This document shows, in pieces, positions 37,501 to 50,500 of a DNA stretch of 64,000 nt. The stretch spans positions 26,661,745-26,725,744 of the forward strand of contig OY848917.1 in NCBI GenBank assembly GCA_963693285.1. The letters are read 5' to 3'. Position 1 is the first letter of the stretch. Each line of letters begins with the position of its first letter. A model generated the notes under the pieces. It saw only the letters and a list, made by a program, of their open reading frames with translations, was not told where the DNA came from and did not search any database. The stretch comes from Xestospongia muta (lineage: Eukaryota > Porifera > Demospongiae > Haplosclerida > Petrosiidae). Position numbers and translations under genes: made by a program.

Positions 37501-38489
37501 CACCTTGCCAATGACATACTACAGACTATTAACTGCTGTTTTCTTAAATATTAGATTGCTTTATCGAAGGTCAGGTTTATAAAACGAGTGGAACTTGTTC
37601 TCGTACATGTACAACACTTCACTTACAATGTGCCATTGATAATGTTCCTGGTTGTACTTGTCCTAATGGACAGGTTATTGATGAAGAGAATGGACGGTGT
37701 GTGTATCCCCAGGACTGTCCAAGTGAGGAGTAGTTATGAATAATGACTTGTACAAATTTAAATGATATCATAAATAAGACTATCACTAGCATATTTATTA
37801 ATAATCAAATTCTTTTGTTTTCATTTAGAGCCTGATCCCTGTACTCTACCTCCATATAAAGGACCTTGTAATGGTCGTATTTTAAGATATTTTTATAATA
37901 CTACCAGTCAAAAATGTGAACAGTTCTATTATGGTGGTTGTTTAGCTAATGAAAATAACTTCTATTCATTATCTGTTTGTGAAGAAAAATGCAGCAGTAA
38001 GTTTTATTATCAGTGTATCTAGACTCAGTATTAATTATATTATCATACACTGTAGAGTGTCCACCAACCTGTTCTCTTGAGTATTGTACAATTAAAAGGG
38101 GAGCCATTTGCTCAATGTAAGTATGTTGTCTTTATAAAAATGAGCATATTCATTTTATGTTTTAGACCCTCTCTTCAACAATCATCCTGTCCAGGTGGAT
38201 GTAATGTGTCTAATTGTTTTGCATGTTACTTTTCTTATAACACTCTACCATTTCCTGAGGAAGCAGACTCATGTCCTGGAAATTGTCCAGTGATTAGAGA
38301 GAAACTAGATGAGAACTGTTTGAAACTGTGGGGACGTTGTGTACGTAAAGTCTATTCCAGGTTATATAACCAGGTAAATAATGTTATCTACTTATAATGC
38401 AATCATGTGAATGTTTTTAGATTCAGCCTCATGAAAGGACATCTACAAATTTCCACTGTTGGAAATACCCTTGCAACATGCAGTCTTGA

Positions 38490-39224
38490 CTTATGTAGCA
38501 GTACCAGTAATATTACAATTGTAGTAGTAGTAGTAGACTAGTAGTAGTAATTAGTGTTAGTAATGAGTAGTGTTAGTAATAGTTTATGGTGGTACTGGTA
38601 GTAGAAATATTTTTAGTACATTATTAGTTTTGTAGTTATTTCATTGTTCTTAATTTTGATATTCATTCAAATATAACATTAAATGACAAGTTAATAAGAG
38701 TGAGATAATAAAGAGTTTATGACATCATAGTGACCAAAGAAAGAAGAATTCAAGCACACAATATTGTTATTTGCAATGAGTGTTTTATTGGCCATGGATA
38801 TGTGTAGGAATTGTGAATATACTATGCTCCCAAAAATCCATAGAATTATCTGGCAAGCAAGCTGTGCCATGTAGTAAGAACAAAGATTAAAGTTAATGTG
38901 ATCATATTCAACTGCCAAATCTAATATTTACTGCACTATTTAAAATATGATATGAAGCAGTATATTTTAACTACTGACAAACAAGGCAACCAATGAATTT
39001 AATTAGCTACTATTATAAATACTTTGCAATGGGCAAAACTAATGAAGCATCAAACATTCTTGGTTAGCTAGCTTCATTAAACATGTATGTATATATTACA
39101 AAAATGATGTAACCATTAGCACATGATTTACAAAGTCAATATGTATAATTTCTGTTTTATTTAAATATATTCGCACATCCTGAAAGTCTATTTTATGATT
39201 GATGTGACCTTTGAACCAGGTAGA
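38490..39224. other. 3' flank of the orphan cassette
   Basis: Similar to the 3' flanks of both full genes up to about 38790, then unrelated AT-rich DNA. Homology to CWF19L1 intron 13 starts near 39225. Confidence 0.55.
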
Positions 39225-40873
39225 GTCAGACTCATTTGAGATGGCTATAAGTAATGTTTACTGTTTGTTTAGCTGGCAAGCTACATAGAACATATGGTCC
39301 TTGTTTGTTTTGTAACTAATATTCCTTTTTATGATGTAATATGCACTTACATCAGATATATAGAAAGTACAGTCATTTGGCGAATTCTGTTATTGTTCTT
39401 CTTTAATACATGATAATTATTAACAAATGAATCATTACACTATGGATATGACGTTGTAGACTAATATAGGTCATGTTCTATGCTTATGGGTATAACATTA
39501 CATTTAAACTATTCAGTTATTATAGAATGTAATTATCATTATGTTAAAGACTATAATTATGATTATATTGCAATCTAGTGCTATAGTACTGACTAATAAG
39601 TTTATGTGTATATTTGTTTTTAGTGTTTTTATGAGTCTGTCATTTAGTTGAAGTCTTACTTCACTATATGAGTCACCTTGTAAAATGTTATAATGTACAT
39701 TTGTAGGTTGTACATCTTCATAATGTAGAATTTGCAGAAACATATCAAGACACTGACCGGATCAAGGTACTTGTATGTTGTAACTAACTCTACTCTAAAG
39801 TCTGTGTTTCATTGTTATATACTCTGATTGTTTCATAGTCTAAAATTGGCTTATCTTTTTTTGTTTATCTACTATTAATTGTATGTAGTGCTGGTATATA
39901 CATTTATACGTGTAGCAGTATATAGCCAGACCTATTGGTCATGTACTGGCTGGACCAACCTTTTAGTGTGACAAACAACTTCACAAATGCACTCTTTAAT
40001 ATGCCTATACCATGAGCACTACAAAGATAAGCGCTCTTTGATGTTGTTCTAGTATAATGTATACGATCCATAGCTTTTGTATTAGCTTTGTGTTTATTGT
40101 AGTATTGGTTGATAGTATATAACTATAAGTTATTAAATAATAAGTTTGTTTTCAAGTGTTGTATAAACACTAAGTGACTATATATCATTATTGAAGCTCG
40201 CTGGCTCTCTTTAGTTAGCTAATTGTCATGTATAACACACTAAGGAAGATAATTTTGTCTTTCTACAAATCGTTATAGGAAGAAGTTGATGTAACTTTAT
40301 AACTTTTAGTTAATGCTGCACTATTACAATAGGAAACTACCATAAAATATGAGTTTCATAGCTAATGTGATAGTCATGGCAACATACTTAATGATTAGGC
40401 ATATAGAGGTTTATATGACATCACCATTTTCAATGCAATTATTGGACAATTTTACAATTATAATATAAGGCTTGTTGATATTTATTTGATGTAGGTCAGA
40501 AATATATAGTAGTAAGGTAGTCTTATGATGTAAGGTTAACCCTACTAGCCTTTTGTCTTTAACTATATGTCTTATATTTTTTATTATTTGTACATTGTTC
40601 CATGTATACTAAAGTAATAATTTAAAGATGAAGTTATGAGTTTTGTTAAATAGGGGTATAGTGTACACCTCTGTATGTACACGAGAGGTTTATGTTGGCC
40701 ATATACAGATAGATTCTACACAATCAGTTATCAATATTCTTAGATCAGTTTATTTATAATGTTACATCATTTTAGATGGTTCCATCTAGTGCTCCTTATT
40801 TTATAGTGGAGTTCTTTGATGGTCCTAGTCTATAAATAATTATTAAAAGTTTCTTTCCCATATAATTTGGTAG
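39225..40873 (+). pseudogene. CWF19L1 fragment, exons 14-15 region
   Basis: Homologous to 16550-17953. The exon 14 relic (39707-39766) is 60 nt instead of 114. The exon 15 relic (40776-40873) keeps VPSSAPYFIVEFFDGPSL but then has a TAA at 40833-40835. There are no upstream exons. Confidence 0.8.
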
Positions 40874-40979
40874 GTATATTACATTGTCATACCTGGTAAA
40901 CAAAAAATAAATTGAGGACATAATTAGAAGAAACAGTTATAATGTTAAATGATTAGTACAAGAGACAGAGTTATATATA

Positions 40980-41400
40980 TCAGCCTGAGATTCCTACCTT
41001 TAAGTTAACAAAAGTGTCATCATCATTGGGAGATGTGTCACTATTCTCAACAAGAATAATATTGTCACAAATAATGTCATCAACCAAATGTGTAGGACGA
41101 CCTTGTTCCTTCAATTGGATGTATACCAGTACATGTAGTATCCTGCTGTAAACTTGTGTGGACACGGAGTCACGCAACGTTGGTAAACTTGGATACCTCT
41201 ATCCCAATGGTAAAAGACTTTTATTACAGTGATGTCTGGCTCTAAAAGACTAACCACTCTGAAGGGTCCATGCTATATGGTCTTGACTATTTACAATTCT
41301 TGCCAGACTCTTTGTGGGAAAATTTGCCTAATCACCAACACCATAATACAGTCTAGTATACGTTTGGTCAATGTAGGTCGCACATTACCATTTTAATTTT
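40980..41400 (-). mobile_element. decayed Ty3/Gypsy-like integrase C-terminal relic
   Basis: Minus-strand translation, broken by stops, contains GPFRVVSLLEPDITVIKVFY followed by a V-x-Q-R/CVTPCP stretch. This resembles the GPY/F module at the integrase end of Ty3/Gypsy elements. A downstream 65-codon frame (41177-40980) follows. The relic lies in the junction between duplication debris and the second CWF19L1 unit. Confidence 0.4.
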
Positions 41401-42020
41401 TGTAGTGTTTTGCTGGCTAGTTCCTTTACAGATAACAAAGACCACATCATCTCTTCATGGTAACCTGGGTTTTGATCTTCATAGGTGGTAAAAACACTAA
41501 ATCAATTATATACCCTACAATCTAGTCCAATTGAAAAAAATGACTGCTTTTCACCAGTACTATCATATGGAGTATTTCAAGTTAGATTTTAGATGGAACA
41601 GAAAAAATCTAGAATGTTAAATGGTATTTCTTGGCTATTTTGAACTAAAGTCTTGGAATTGTTGACTACCCATGTACCTTGAAGACGTCACTATAAGATT
41701 AATGATTTGAGGTATCTTAAATTAGACGCAGTAAACAGTTCTAAATAATATTCATAGTGCTATTAAGCTTTTAATAAGGGTAATGAATGTTTATTAACTG
41801 AAGTGTTGTGGGGAGTGACCAATGAGAAGGCAACACGTGTGTACTGTGTATACCACACCCTATTTGTGATCTCTAGAGATGAAGATGTAAGTAATTTACT
41901 CTAAATGAAATTCAAATGTTTCTACTTGATCTAATTGGCCTTAAGGAATCTTCAACTTTGTCACACACCACCAGTAAGAGAAGCACTAAGGCTACTAGTC
42001 TACTGTACCTCAAATAAAAC

Positions 42021-42064
<44 letters not shown>

Positions 42065-42384
42065 GGTTATAATTATATTATTGTTGTTGTACTAAATTCC
42101 TTTTTTATTTTACTTTATGTATAAAGGAAACAATCAGTAATCAAAGAATAAGTTCTCTCTTTGTATCCAAGTTGTCTGTTAGTCTTATTCCTATTGTTGT
42201 GTGGGGAAAAATGCAGGCATTTTATGAGATGCTACCAAACAGTATGTACGTGAGAAAGAGAGAGAAAGAACAACATATATAATAGTACATAATAATAGTT
42301 TTCTTCCTTAGTATGCATGAATAGTATATATACTACATGTACATTTACATAATGTCATGTTATTAAAGTGCCAATTAAAGCCGA

Positions 42385-42600
42385 TATGGTATAATTAGTT
42401 TTACTTTCATTAATCATTGATTGGTTATAATGAATATTGACAATTTGAATAAATAATACAGCTGTGTTTTATCCTCAGGTGGTAAAAGAGGTTAGTTGTA
42501 TTAAATGCCTTGGTAGTTTTGTCTCCTCTTGATACTGATTCACTACATGCTTTACATACTGCTACCTTTGTGTCCACTCCAACAATAAAGTAAACTCAAA
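42385..42600 (-). mobile_element. BED zinc-finger relic of a hAT/ZBED-type transposon
   Basis: On the minus strand, GVDTKVAVCKACSESVSRGD is followed by TTNLFYHLRIKH. This is a C-x2-C ... H-x4-H BED finger with the TTNL-xx-HL signature typical of hAT transposases and ZBED proteins. It lies where exon 8 of the pseudogene should be. Element ends were not found. Confidence 0.6.
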
Positions 42601-43372
42601 TAGGTGATTTTTCTTTGACTTTTTCACAATCAATCAATGTTTAACATGTAACCACATGATATGGTAAATGTACATGCACAGTAGCTATATCACCCAATAT
42701 CAGCAAAGATCAAACCAATACAGATACATGTAATATTCAGCAAATATCTGATATGGCAATACATTATTGAATGTGACACTACTTTTTATCTAATCCAGAT
42801 TTGTCTAAAAGTTCAAAAGGTCATAGAAAGTGATTTTGAACATAGAACATCAAAATTTGATAATTTTATAAAGTAAACAATATTATAATTAAAACATTAT
42901 GCTATAATGATTAATGACTAGGGTAACATTGTGGGGTTACACTAGATGCTATGATAGCAGTCTGCCAGATTACCTTTACTAAAGAATAGTAACAACTAAC
43001 AAGATATATTACTAGTAAATTATGAACCGCTTGGTAGGGTGAGTCTGATTGAGCCATCATTATCATGTAATAAAACAATTTTAATAATAATATCCAAACA
43101 AACGGTAAAGTTAAAATAATGAAAAGCCCAAAATTCCACCTAATATATACTTTACTTTCAAATTGTTACATTTTAACTTTACTTATAATGTCATGTCCAA
43201 CTTTGCCTACTCCAGTTTGCATACTCATATTTTACCATTTTGCCTATGACATCCCTGTAGTTTATAAATGAATGAAATTATCTCCATGTTTTCAGTGTAA
43301 ACTTGCCTCTCTTTCTTCTTTACTTAGCATTGCACACCTTGACCTATCTCTCAATCTTGTTTTTGCTAGCTC

Positions 43373-43790
43373 TTGTCCTAGTGCAAAACAAAAGCACATG
43401 TTATGTTCAAGAATTACTTAACACTATATTAGAACATTATGGAATGATGTTTGTATGTCATCATCCAGAATTGTCCCTTGCCATGAAAAGTGTGGGACGT
43501 CATCAAGTTCGCCCTATAATAAAATATAATGACCTATCAATAAATGTTTAAAGATGTTTTGTAGGATTTTATTTAGTTCTGTCTCAAATTCGTAGCCCCC
43601 AATTGTGCAATTTCTCTTCCAAACACAATATTCTAAATATGACTACTATTATAAAGTGGTAATACTTTACCCTTTAATTTTGTGAAAATTAATAATTATT
43701 ATTTGAGTGATGAATACTCTCTAAAATTTTAAAATTAAATAATGTAAAGACAGAAATTGTGTATTACATCACCTGTATATAAATTTTTTT
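43373..43790. other. copy-2-specific insertion in intron 8 of the CWF19L1 pseudogene
   Basis: About 400 bp with no counterpart in copy 1, placed just before the acceptor of exon 9. The plus frame is open to 43551 (LVQNKSTCYVQELLNTILEH) without a recognised family. Confidence 0.4.
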
Positions 43791-45050
43791 ATTTGTTTTG
43801 TAGTATTTGTATGCATTTTCTGTTACTTCATTAAAACAAATGGATCACAAAGATCTTATACAACAACCTGAAGCTGTCACTGACTGCCCATATAAGGAAT
43901 TACTTAAATCAAAGGTATGTTATATGCATGTACATGTATACTGATTTGAATGAGTTACAGGTGTACATGTACATGTACATGTATAATACTTTCTACAGTG
44001 GTGAGGTAGTGCCTCCTCATAAACCATATAAGCATATCAAATGTAAGCAATACAAATATTAGTATATAGTACACATTGCTAATATGCAATATGTAGCTAT
44101 GCATACAAATATTCTACATTTTACTACATTGAACATATATGATAGTGAAGTACTATATAACAAGGTATATACATTATATTATAGAGACCTACTGAAGAAC
44201 AGTCAGTAGCTAGTAATTATTTCTTTGATGCTAAAGAAATTGAAGCAACTAGAAAGCAACAACAAAGAGAACAAGAAAGACTAAAGAGACAATTAGGTAA
44301 GTGAAAGATGCACATCTTTGGATCTTTGTTTATGTCCATATACCTCTCAGATCCTTCTTTACATTTGGTTAAAGAAGTCCTAATACTAGATCCCTTCCTC
44401 AACCTAGAGGATCTTGTTAGTTTTGTTTGAATAGTCGTAAAGTAGAGAAACATCTCACTGTCTCTATAGGAAATCATGTATGATATACATTTAGTTGAAT
44501 CCATACTAAATGTACATGTATTGGATTAATAAATATAATGTACTTATTATTGGTGTGGTTGTTTGTGAGTAATTGTAGTAGTAGTAGAATGTAAAGAAAT
44601 ACTATTTATACATAGTGTTTGATCTGAAGTCATTGCTCCATGTATGGTATGTTGAATCCATACTAAATGTACGTGTACTGTATTCATTTATGAATATAAT
44701 GTATTTACTCTCGGTGTAGTTGTTTATGAGTAATAGTTATAGTAGAACATAAAGAAATGCTATTTTTATGTTGTCTTTGATCAGGTCATTGCTATGTTAT
44801 ATGTGTATTGTTATTACTACAAGACTAATGCTATAAGATTCTTGATTTTGTAAATCTATATTACATGTACTATATTACTACACTGGGTGTGATTACAGTA
44901 GTATACGTACTTACTCTTGGTGTGGTTTTCTATGATTATAGTAGTACATTACATGTAGGTGTAGTTGTAGAATGTAGAGTAATATTAATATTATGTTCTT
45001 GGATGTGAAATCATTGTAACATATGTATAAGCAATGCTGTGTACTGATAT

Positions 45051-45210
<160 letters not shown>

Positions 45211-47209
45211 TAGTCTTATTTATCTCTAGTTAAAGAAAGATTAGTAGATAAAGATATCCTTATATCGCCAATAGGACATTATTGTTCATCTGTTGATACA
45301 CCTCAAGTATGTATATGTACATAATACAACTTTGTATGAGCATGACAAAAGTAGCACTTTTTATTGTGGGACATCTTTATATTCTTGTGATATAATACTA
45401 TTAGTTATTATAGCTACAAAGAGCAAGCCTTTTTAAGGACAGCAAAATAGCTAGGAGAGCTCTTGATTGTCCACATCTACACATATTCTAATATTAAACA
45501 AATCTTCTGAACCTATTGATAATAACACATCAATAATATATTATCATTATGTTAAAGACTATAGTTGTATTAGAATGCTATAGGATTGATCAGTAAGTGA
45601 ATGAACTGGTATTTGTTTTTGATGTTGACAGTAGCCCCATCCTTTAGTTAAAGTCTTACTTCTTTTTGTGAATCATCTTGTAAATTATTAGAGTATACCT
45701 ATATTTATAGTTTGTACCTCTTCCTGTAACAGAAAGAGACATTTTGAGTCAAGCTTTTATTGATCATGGAGAACAACATTACAGAAATTGATAGATGCAC
45801 TGATCTCAACCAGGTACATGTAATGTATCCTTGATTCACTCTACTCTAAAATATAAATCAATCTTTTTAGTTTCTTAAATTCTCAAATTTTATTTCAAGT
45901 GGCCATGCTAAGAGGTATGGTCTAAAAATGGCTTCTATTATAGTAAATTCCTTTCAAAAACCACTTTAATTGTAGTAGTTTAGGTATAATGACAACAACA
46001 ATAGCTAATAATCAGATCATATTTTATGTAATGTACATTTATTACGTGAACTCTTGAATGTGGTAGTTTAGCATGTTGAAAATAAACTTATTTAGTATAA
46101 ATATTGCTATCACAAATCAAATACTACTAAGTATTGTCACATACGGTATGATTATAGCATTAGCTGTATTACTTATAATAAAGTATTGTCATAAGTTGCA
46201 TTTTAATTCATGTAATAAAAACATGATGAAGCCATTAAAGTGATTTGCTATGTCAACGTTAATATGAATATCATTTTAGTTGGTTCCCTCTGGTGCTCTA
46301 TATTTTGTAGTGGAGTTCTTTGATGGTCTTAGTCTATTAGCAAGAATCAAAGGTTTCTTTCCTATACAATTTGGCAAGTATGTTAGTGTACATTTAGTGT
46401 TATGACATTTAATTATACATATACATTTATGACATGTAGTAGACAGATTTTCAGTATGGTTTAAATGGCTTAATTACACTTGTATTGATCCTTAATTAAA
46501 TAGTAGGAACATTTCATGATTTTTATAAATCTGAATGACTGGCAAGTTACAGTCCCTTTTATTCTAGTCAGTCACTTTGTAATGTGTAAACATCATTAAA
46601 CAAAAACTCTTATAGAGAAACTCTATTGTACAATGATGGGTGTGATTAATAATGCTTGAAGCTTTTAACTGGCTAACTTGCTTCTCTATATTAGAGTCAG
46701 TATCTTCCAAAACAATTATAGGATGATTTTGTCAATCATAATCTTGTTATTAACTCCTCTGTCTTCAGAACTGGCAAACGTAGTGTGGGTAAAGAATATA
46801 TAGTGACAGACTCGCAATCAAACCATCTTAGCATTTTACAGATATTATTATATGACACTCTACATTTGCAGACAACTACATACATGTATAATAAACATAA
46901 GCTGAAAATACATGTGTAAGGATTTTATTGGTTTATGAGCTTCTAAACTACCCAATACCCATTGGTTAGCACTTTAACTGTTCATGACCATCTTATAATC
47001 ATTTGCCAGTTTTCAATTCATGTATTATGGTTCTCTTTTTTTAGAGAAGTAATGGCCTCTCCTTTGATTCTTAATGTTCCTTACAAAGTGAACTGGGAGA
47101 ATTGTGCATTACCTAAAGAACAAGAAACTGAAATGAGAGTGAAATTTAGAGACAACTTTCAACCTTTTGATTTTACACTTGAAGATGATTAATTAATTAT
47201 TTCATTACC

Positions 47210-47506
47210 TTGTACTACTTTTTGCTACAGTTACATGAAAATCTTGCTATTTCATATACATTACAGGCTGGTAAAAATTATACATTTCACAAAGGGTATT
47301 CATATAGCACAAGAAGTACATATTTCAGTGAGAAATTAATACTATACCCTAAACATATATGCATTAAATTTGCATCAAAGTATATACTATCTGTAGTGTA
47401 CGAATACAGGAGTCAGATTCAGCAATCTATTGTTACTATGACAATAGACACTCCTACATTTTTCCTCCTCCTCTTCCTCTTTCATTTTATAAATAAATTG
47501 ATTTGA
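47210..47506 (+). CDS. doubtful 98-codon ORF, possible terminal exon
   Basis: An open frame after an acceptor-like ctacag (47224-47229), with ordinary composition (AGKNYTFHKGYSYSTRSTYF) and a hydrophobic C-terminus (FFLLLFLFHF) that could be a membrane or GPI-type tail. It has no counterpart between CWF19L1 and mosaic 1 in copy 1. It ends 33 bp before the mosaic 2 start codon, so it may simply be promoter DNA. Confidence 0.2.
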   Translation: MYYFLLQLHENLAISYTLQAGKNYTFHKGYSYSTRSTYFSEKLILYPKHICIKFASKYILSVVYEYRSQIQQSIVTMTIDTPTFFLLLFLFHFINKLI

Positions 47507-47539
47507 GAATTATTAAAGCAGTGGCATGATCAGAGTAAA

Positions 47540-50500
47540 ATGACTGTTTTTTGTTTAGCTGTGCTGCTGGGTGTCAGCTTATGTGTTGCAACAGCAGGTA
47601 AAATATCTGCTTATGTGTTTGTGTGATTTAATATTAATCTTTTGCAGGAAGTTTATCTTATCTTCCTTTCTTTGATCTTGGTCCACAAGCCAGTGTGCTT
47701 GACGATATTCTTGATGATACTAGGCCAATAAGTCTTCCTTCTCTGTTTTATTTTGGAAACCAAACATTCAATATTTCACATGTGAGCTAGAACTGATCAA
47801 CCTGTATAACCAACTACTATACAATAGCTAACAGACTCATGGAAAGTATTAATTGTATTATGATACCTTTACAGTAAAACTATTAAAGTAAAAGCAAAGT
47901 ATAATGGTTACCTTGTATGCAACTCAACATAAATTCTACTTAAAAATATTTTCTTTGAATTTTAAACATGTAGATTAATACACATGGTACACTAAATTTT
48001 GGACCACAACCATTCGGAACCTTTGTTCCAGAAGTACTTCCTTTGTCATCTGCAGTCATTGTAGCACCATTTTGGGATGATAGTGATTTGCGTGGAATAA
48101 GTGGATATGCTATCTATGATGTTTTTACACCAGCTACAGCTAATTCAACAATAATTGATAGAGTGGAATCTTTCTTGAAGACAAATAGAAGTGTAGAATT
48201 GGACTTAGACTGGGTTTTGGTGGCAAAATGGGTGAATGTCTGTCCATATCTAAATGAAAATTGTAATTCTACAGTTGTTGAAGTAAATGACTCTTCGAGT
48301 ATACACATGTATGTATTGTCATGTTTTTTTGTTTATAGCCCAATACATTCCAGGTTGTTGTTGCATCTAAAGAGAAATTTTCATATGCTATATATACTTA
48401 TAAATGTGGCTTTCTGCAATGGACTGATTATAATGCAACAATTGGCTATAGTGCTGGACCCAACTATTTTGAAAATCATCCCCTATCAAAAACACCGAAT
48501 GTTGTAAATATTGACTGTCTTAACTATCCAACATCTAATTGGTCAAATGTAGTTTACAATCTCAACAAGGGTATGTTAAGTTACTAAGAATAAAAATCTG
48601 ATGCTATTAATAACTACTTATAGATATCATATGTGAACCATCTTGTGTCAATGGAACATGTATTTTGGGAGTATGTCGATGTTTTAGTGGTTGGACTGGT
48701 CCTATATGCAATCAAGGTATAGATTAATATAAGCGAGATGTATAATGAAGAAAGTAGCATTATACAATTCTATTTTTTTCAGTACATTGTGTACCAATGT
48801 GTGCTCAAGGTAGATGTATAGGACCTAATACATGCCAGTGTAATCTTGGATGGACAGGAAAGAGCTGTAGATCAGGTCAGTTCAAGTTTTTTACTTCATG
48901 ATAGGTATACATTGATATTTCCATTACATGAAATATATTAAATGCATTTATTTTAGCATAAAAATATTGCTAAGCTTTTTAATATATACATTTCATTGAG
49001 TTATAAAAGAAGGATGTGCAATGAAGTATCATCTTACAAAAACATCAATAATAATTTCATTACCAGATATCAATGAATGCAGTGATAGCAGTATCTGTGG
49101 TCACTACTGTAACAATACACAAGGATCATACTACTGTTACTGTCAAGATGGATTTATGTTACAAAATGATGGAAAAACATGTCAAGGTATATAATTTAAT
49201 AACTTGTTAGTTAATGATATCAACAATTTACCAGATATCAATGAGTGTACCTTAACTGATCGTGTCTGTTCACATTTCTGTACAAATACAAATGGGTCCT
49301 ATTATTGTTCATGTAGAGGTGGTTATACTCTCACTGATAATGGAGACTGTTTAGGTATATATTGTATAGTTTACTATATGGATCATATGGTATATCCTTA
49401 CTAGATAATAATGAATGTTTAAGTGGTAATGGAGGATGTCAACAAGTGTGTGTTAATACTAATGGAAGTTATTATTGTGACTGTCAAACAGGGTACAGAC
49501 TGAAATCTGATGACGTCTCTTGTATAGGTAAATGACAATTACACACTGTTTGATCTCTTATATTGATTATGTGATATTTTGTGTATAAATTATATAAAAG
49601 TACATTTGTCATTATATTAGATGTTGATGAATGCAAAGAGAATCATGATAACTGCTCCAATCTTGAAGAATGTCAAAACACAGTAGGTGGTTTTCAGTGT
49701 AACTGCAAACCTGGATACAAGAGAAATAATACTACTGGTAACTGTGAAGGTAGGGACAGTAATGTGTATAGTGTGACTGTGTGAATGATATGTTTATAGT
49801 TAAAGCTAATTATTGGAACATTTAAAAAAATGTTGAGCAATATCCTTAACACAGTCATCTAACATTCCACATTGTGTAAAATTTAATAGATTGTACATTT
49901 CATAGTAATTATAACAACTCACTATAAAATCTATAGTAACAACTATAACAATTAACTACACAGACGACGAAATTGATAGTAATAATAACAATTTATTGAA
50001 TTAACTACTTTGCCTATAAAATCCATAGTAATAATTAAAACAATTAACACATGGACAACAAAATTATGAAATTAATTACATGATCTATAAAATCGATAGT
50101 AACAAATGCAACAATTAACTACATGGACAACAAAATTGATAGTAATTGTAACAATTTATTGAATTAACTACATTGCCTATAAAATCTATAGTAATAGTTC
50201 CAACAATTAACTACATGGACAACAAAATTATGACAATTAACTACATAGTTTATAAAATCTATAGTAATAGTTACAACAATTAACTACAGGACAACAAAAT
50301 TATGACAATTAACTACATGCATTAATTAGCTTACACATGTAACTATGACAATCAAATATATGAACAGTGTAGCAATTATCAGTTTTCATTTTCCTCCTTA
50401 ACTTATCCTTTTTAAGATATTGACTAGTTTAGCATGTTGGTCTAAATGTACAGAAACTAATGAAGATGAAAGATTTCTGGCTACTAAACTATGAGAGTTG

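Larger units (their letters stand above)
35704..38489 (+). pseudogene. orphan 3' exon cassette of a third NIDO mosaic copy
   Basis: A truncated exon 25 (35704-35789) is followed by exons matching mosaic exons 26-32, all open and with canonical sites: 35842-35978, 36091-36223, 36277-36444 (TIL), 37555-37722 (second TIL), 37829-37996 (Kunitz), 38056-38116, 38166-38373, 38421-38489 (TGA). Exon lengths equal those of the intact genes, except that the last exon lacks one Asn codon and the TIL exon is doubled. There is no promoter or signal exon, so it is either a partial duplication or a set of alternative 3' exons for mosaic 1: phases would allow splicing from mosaic 1 exon 25 into 35842. The absence of stops argues for recent origin or use. 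Confidence 0.7.
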
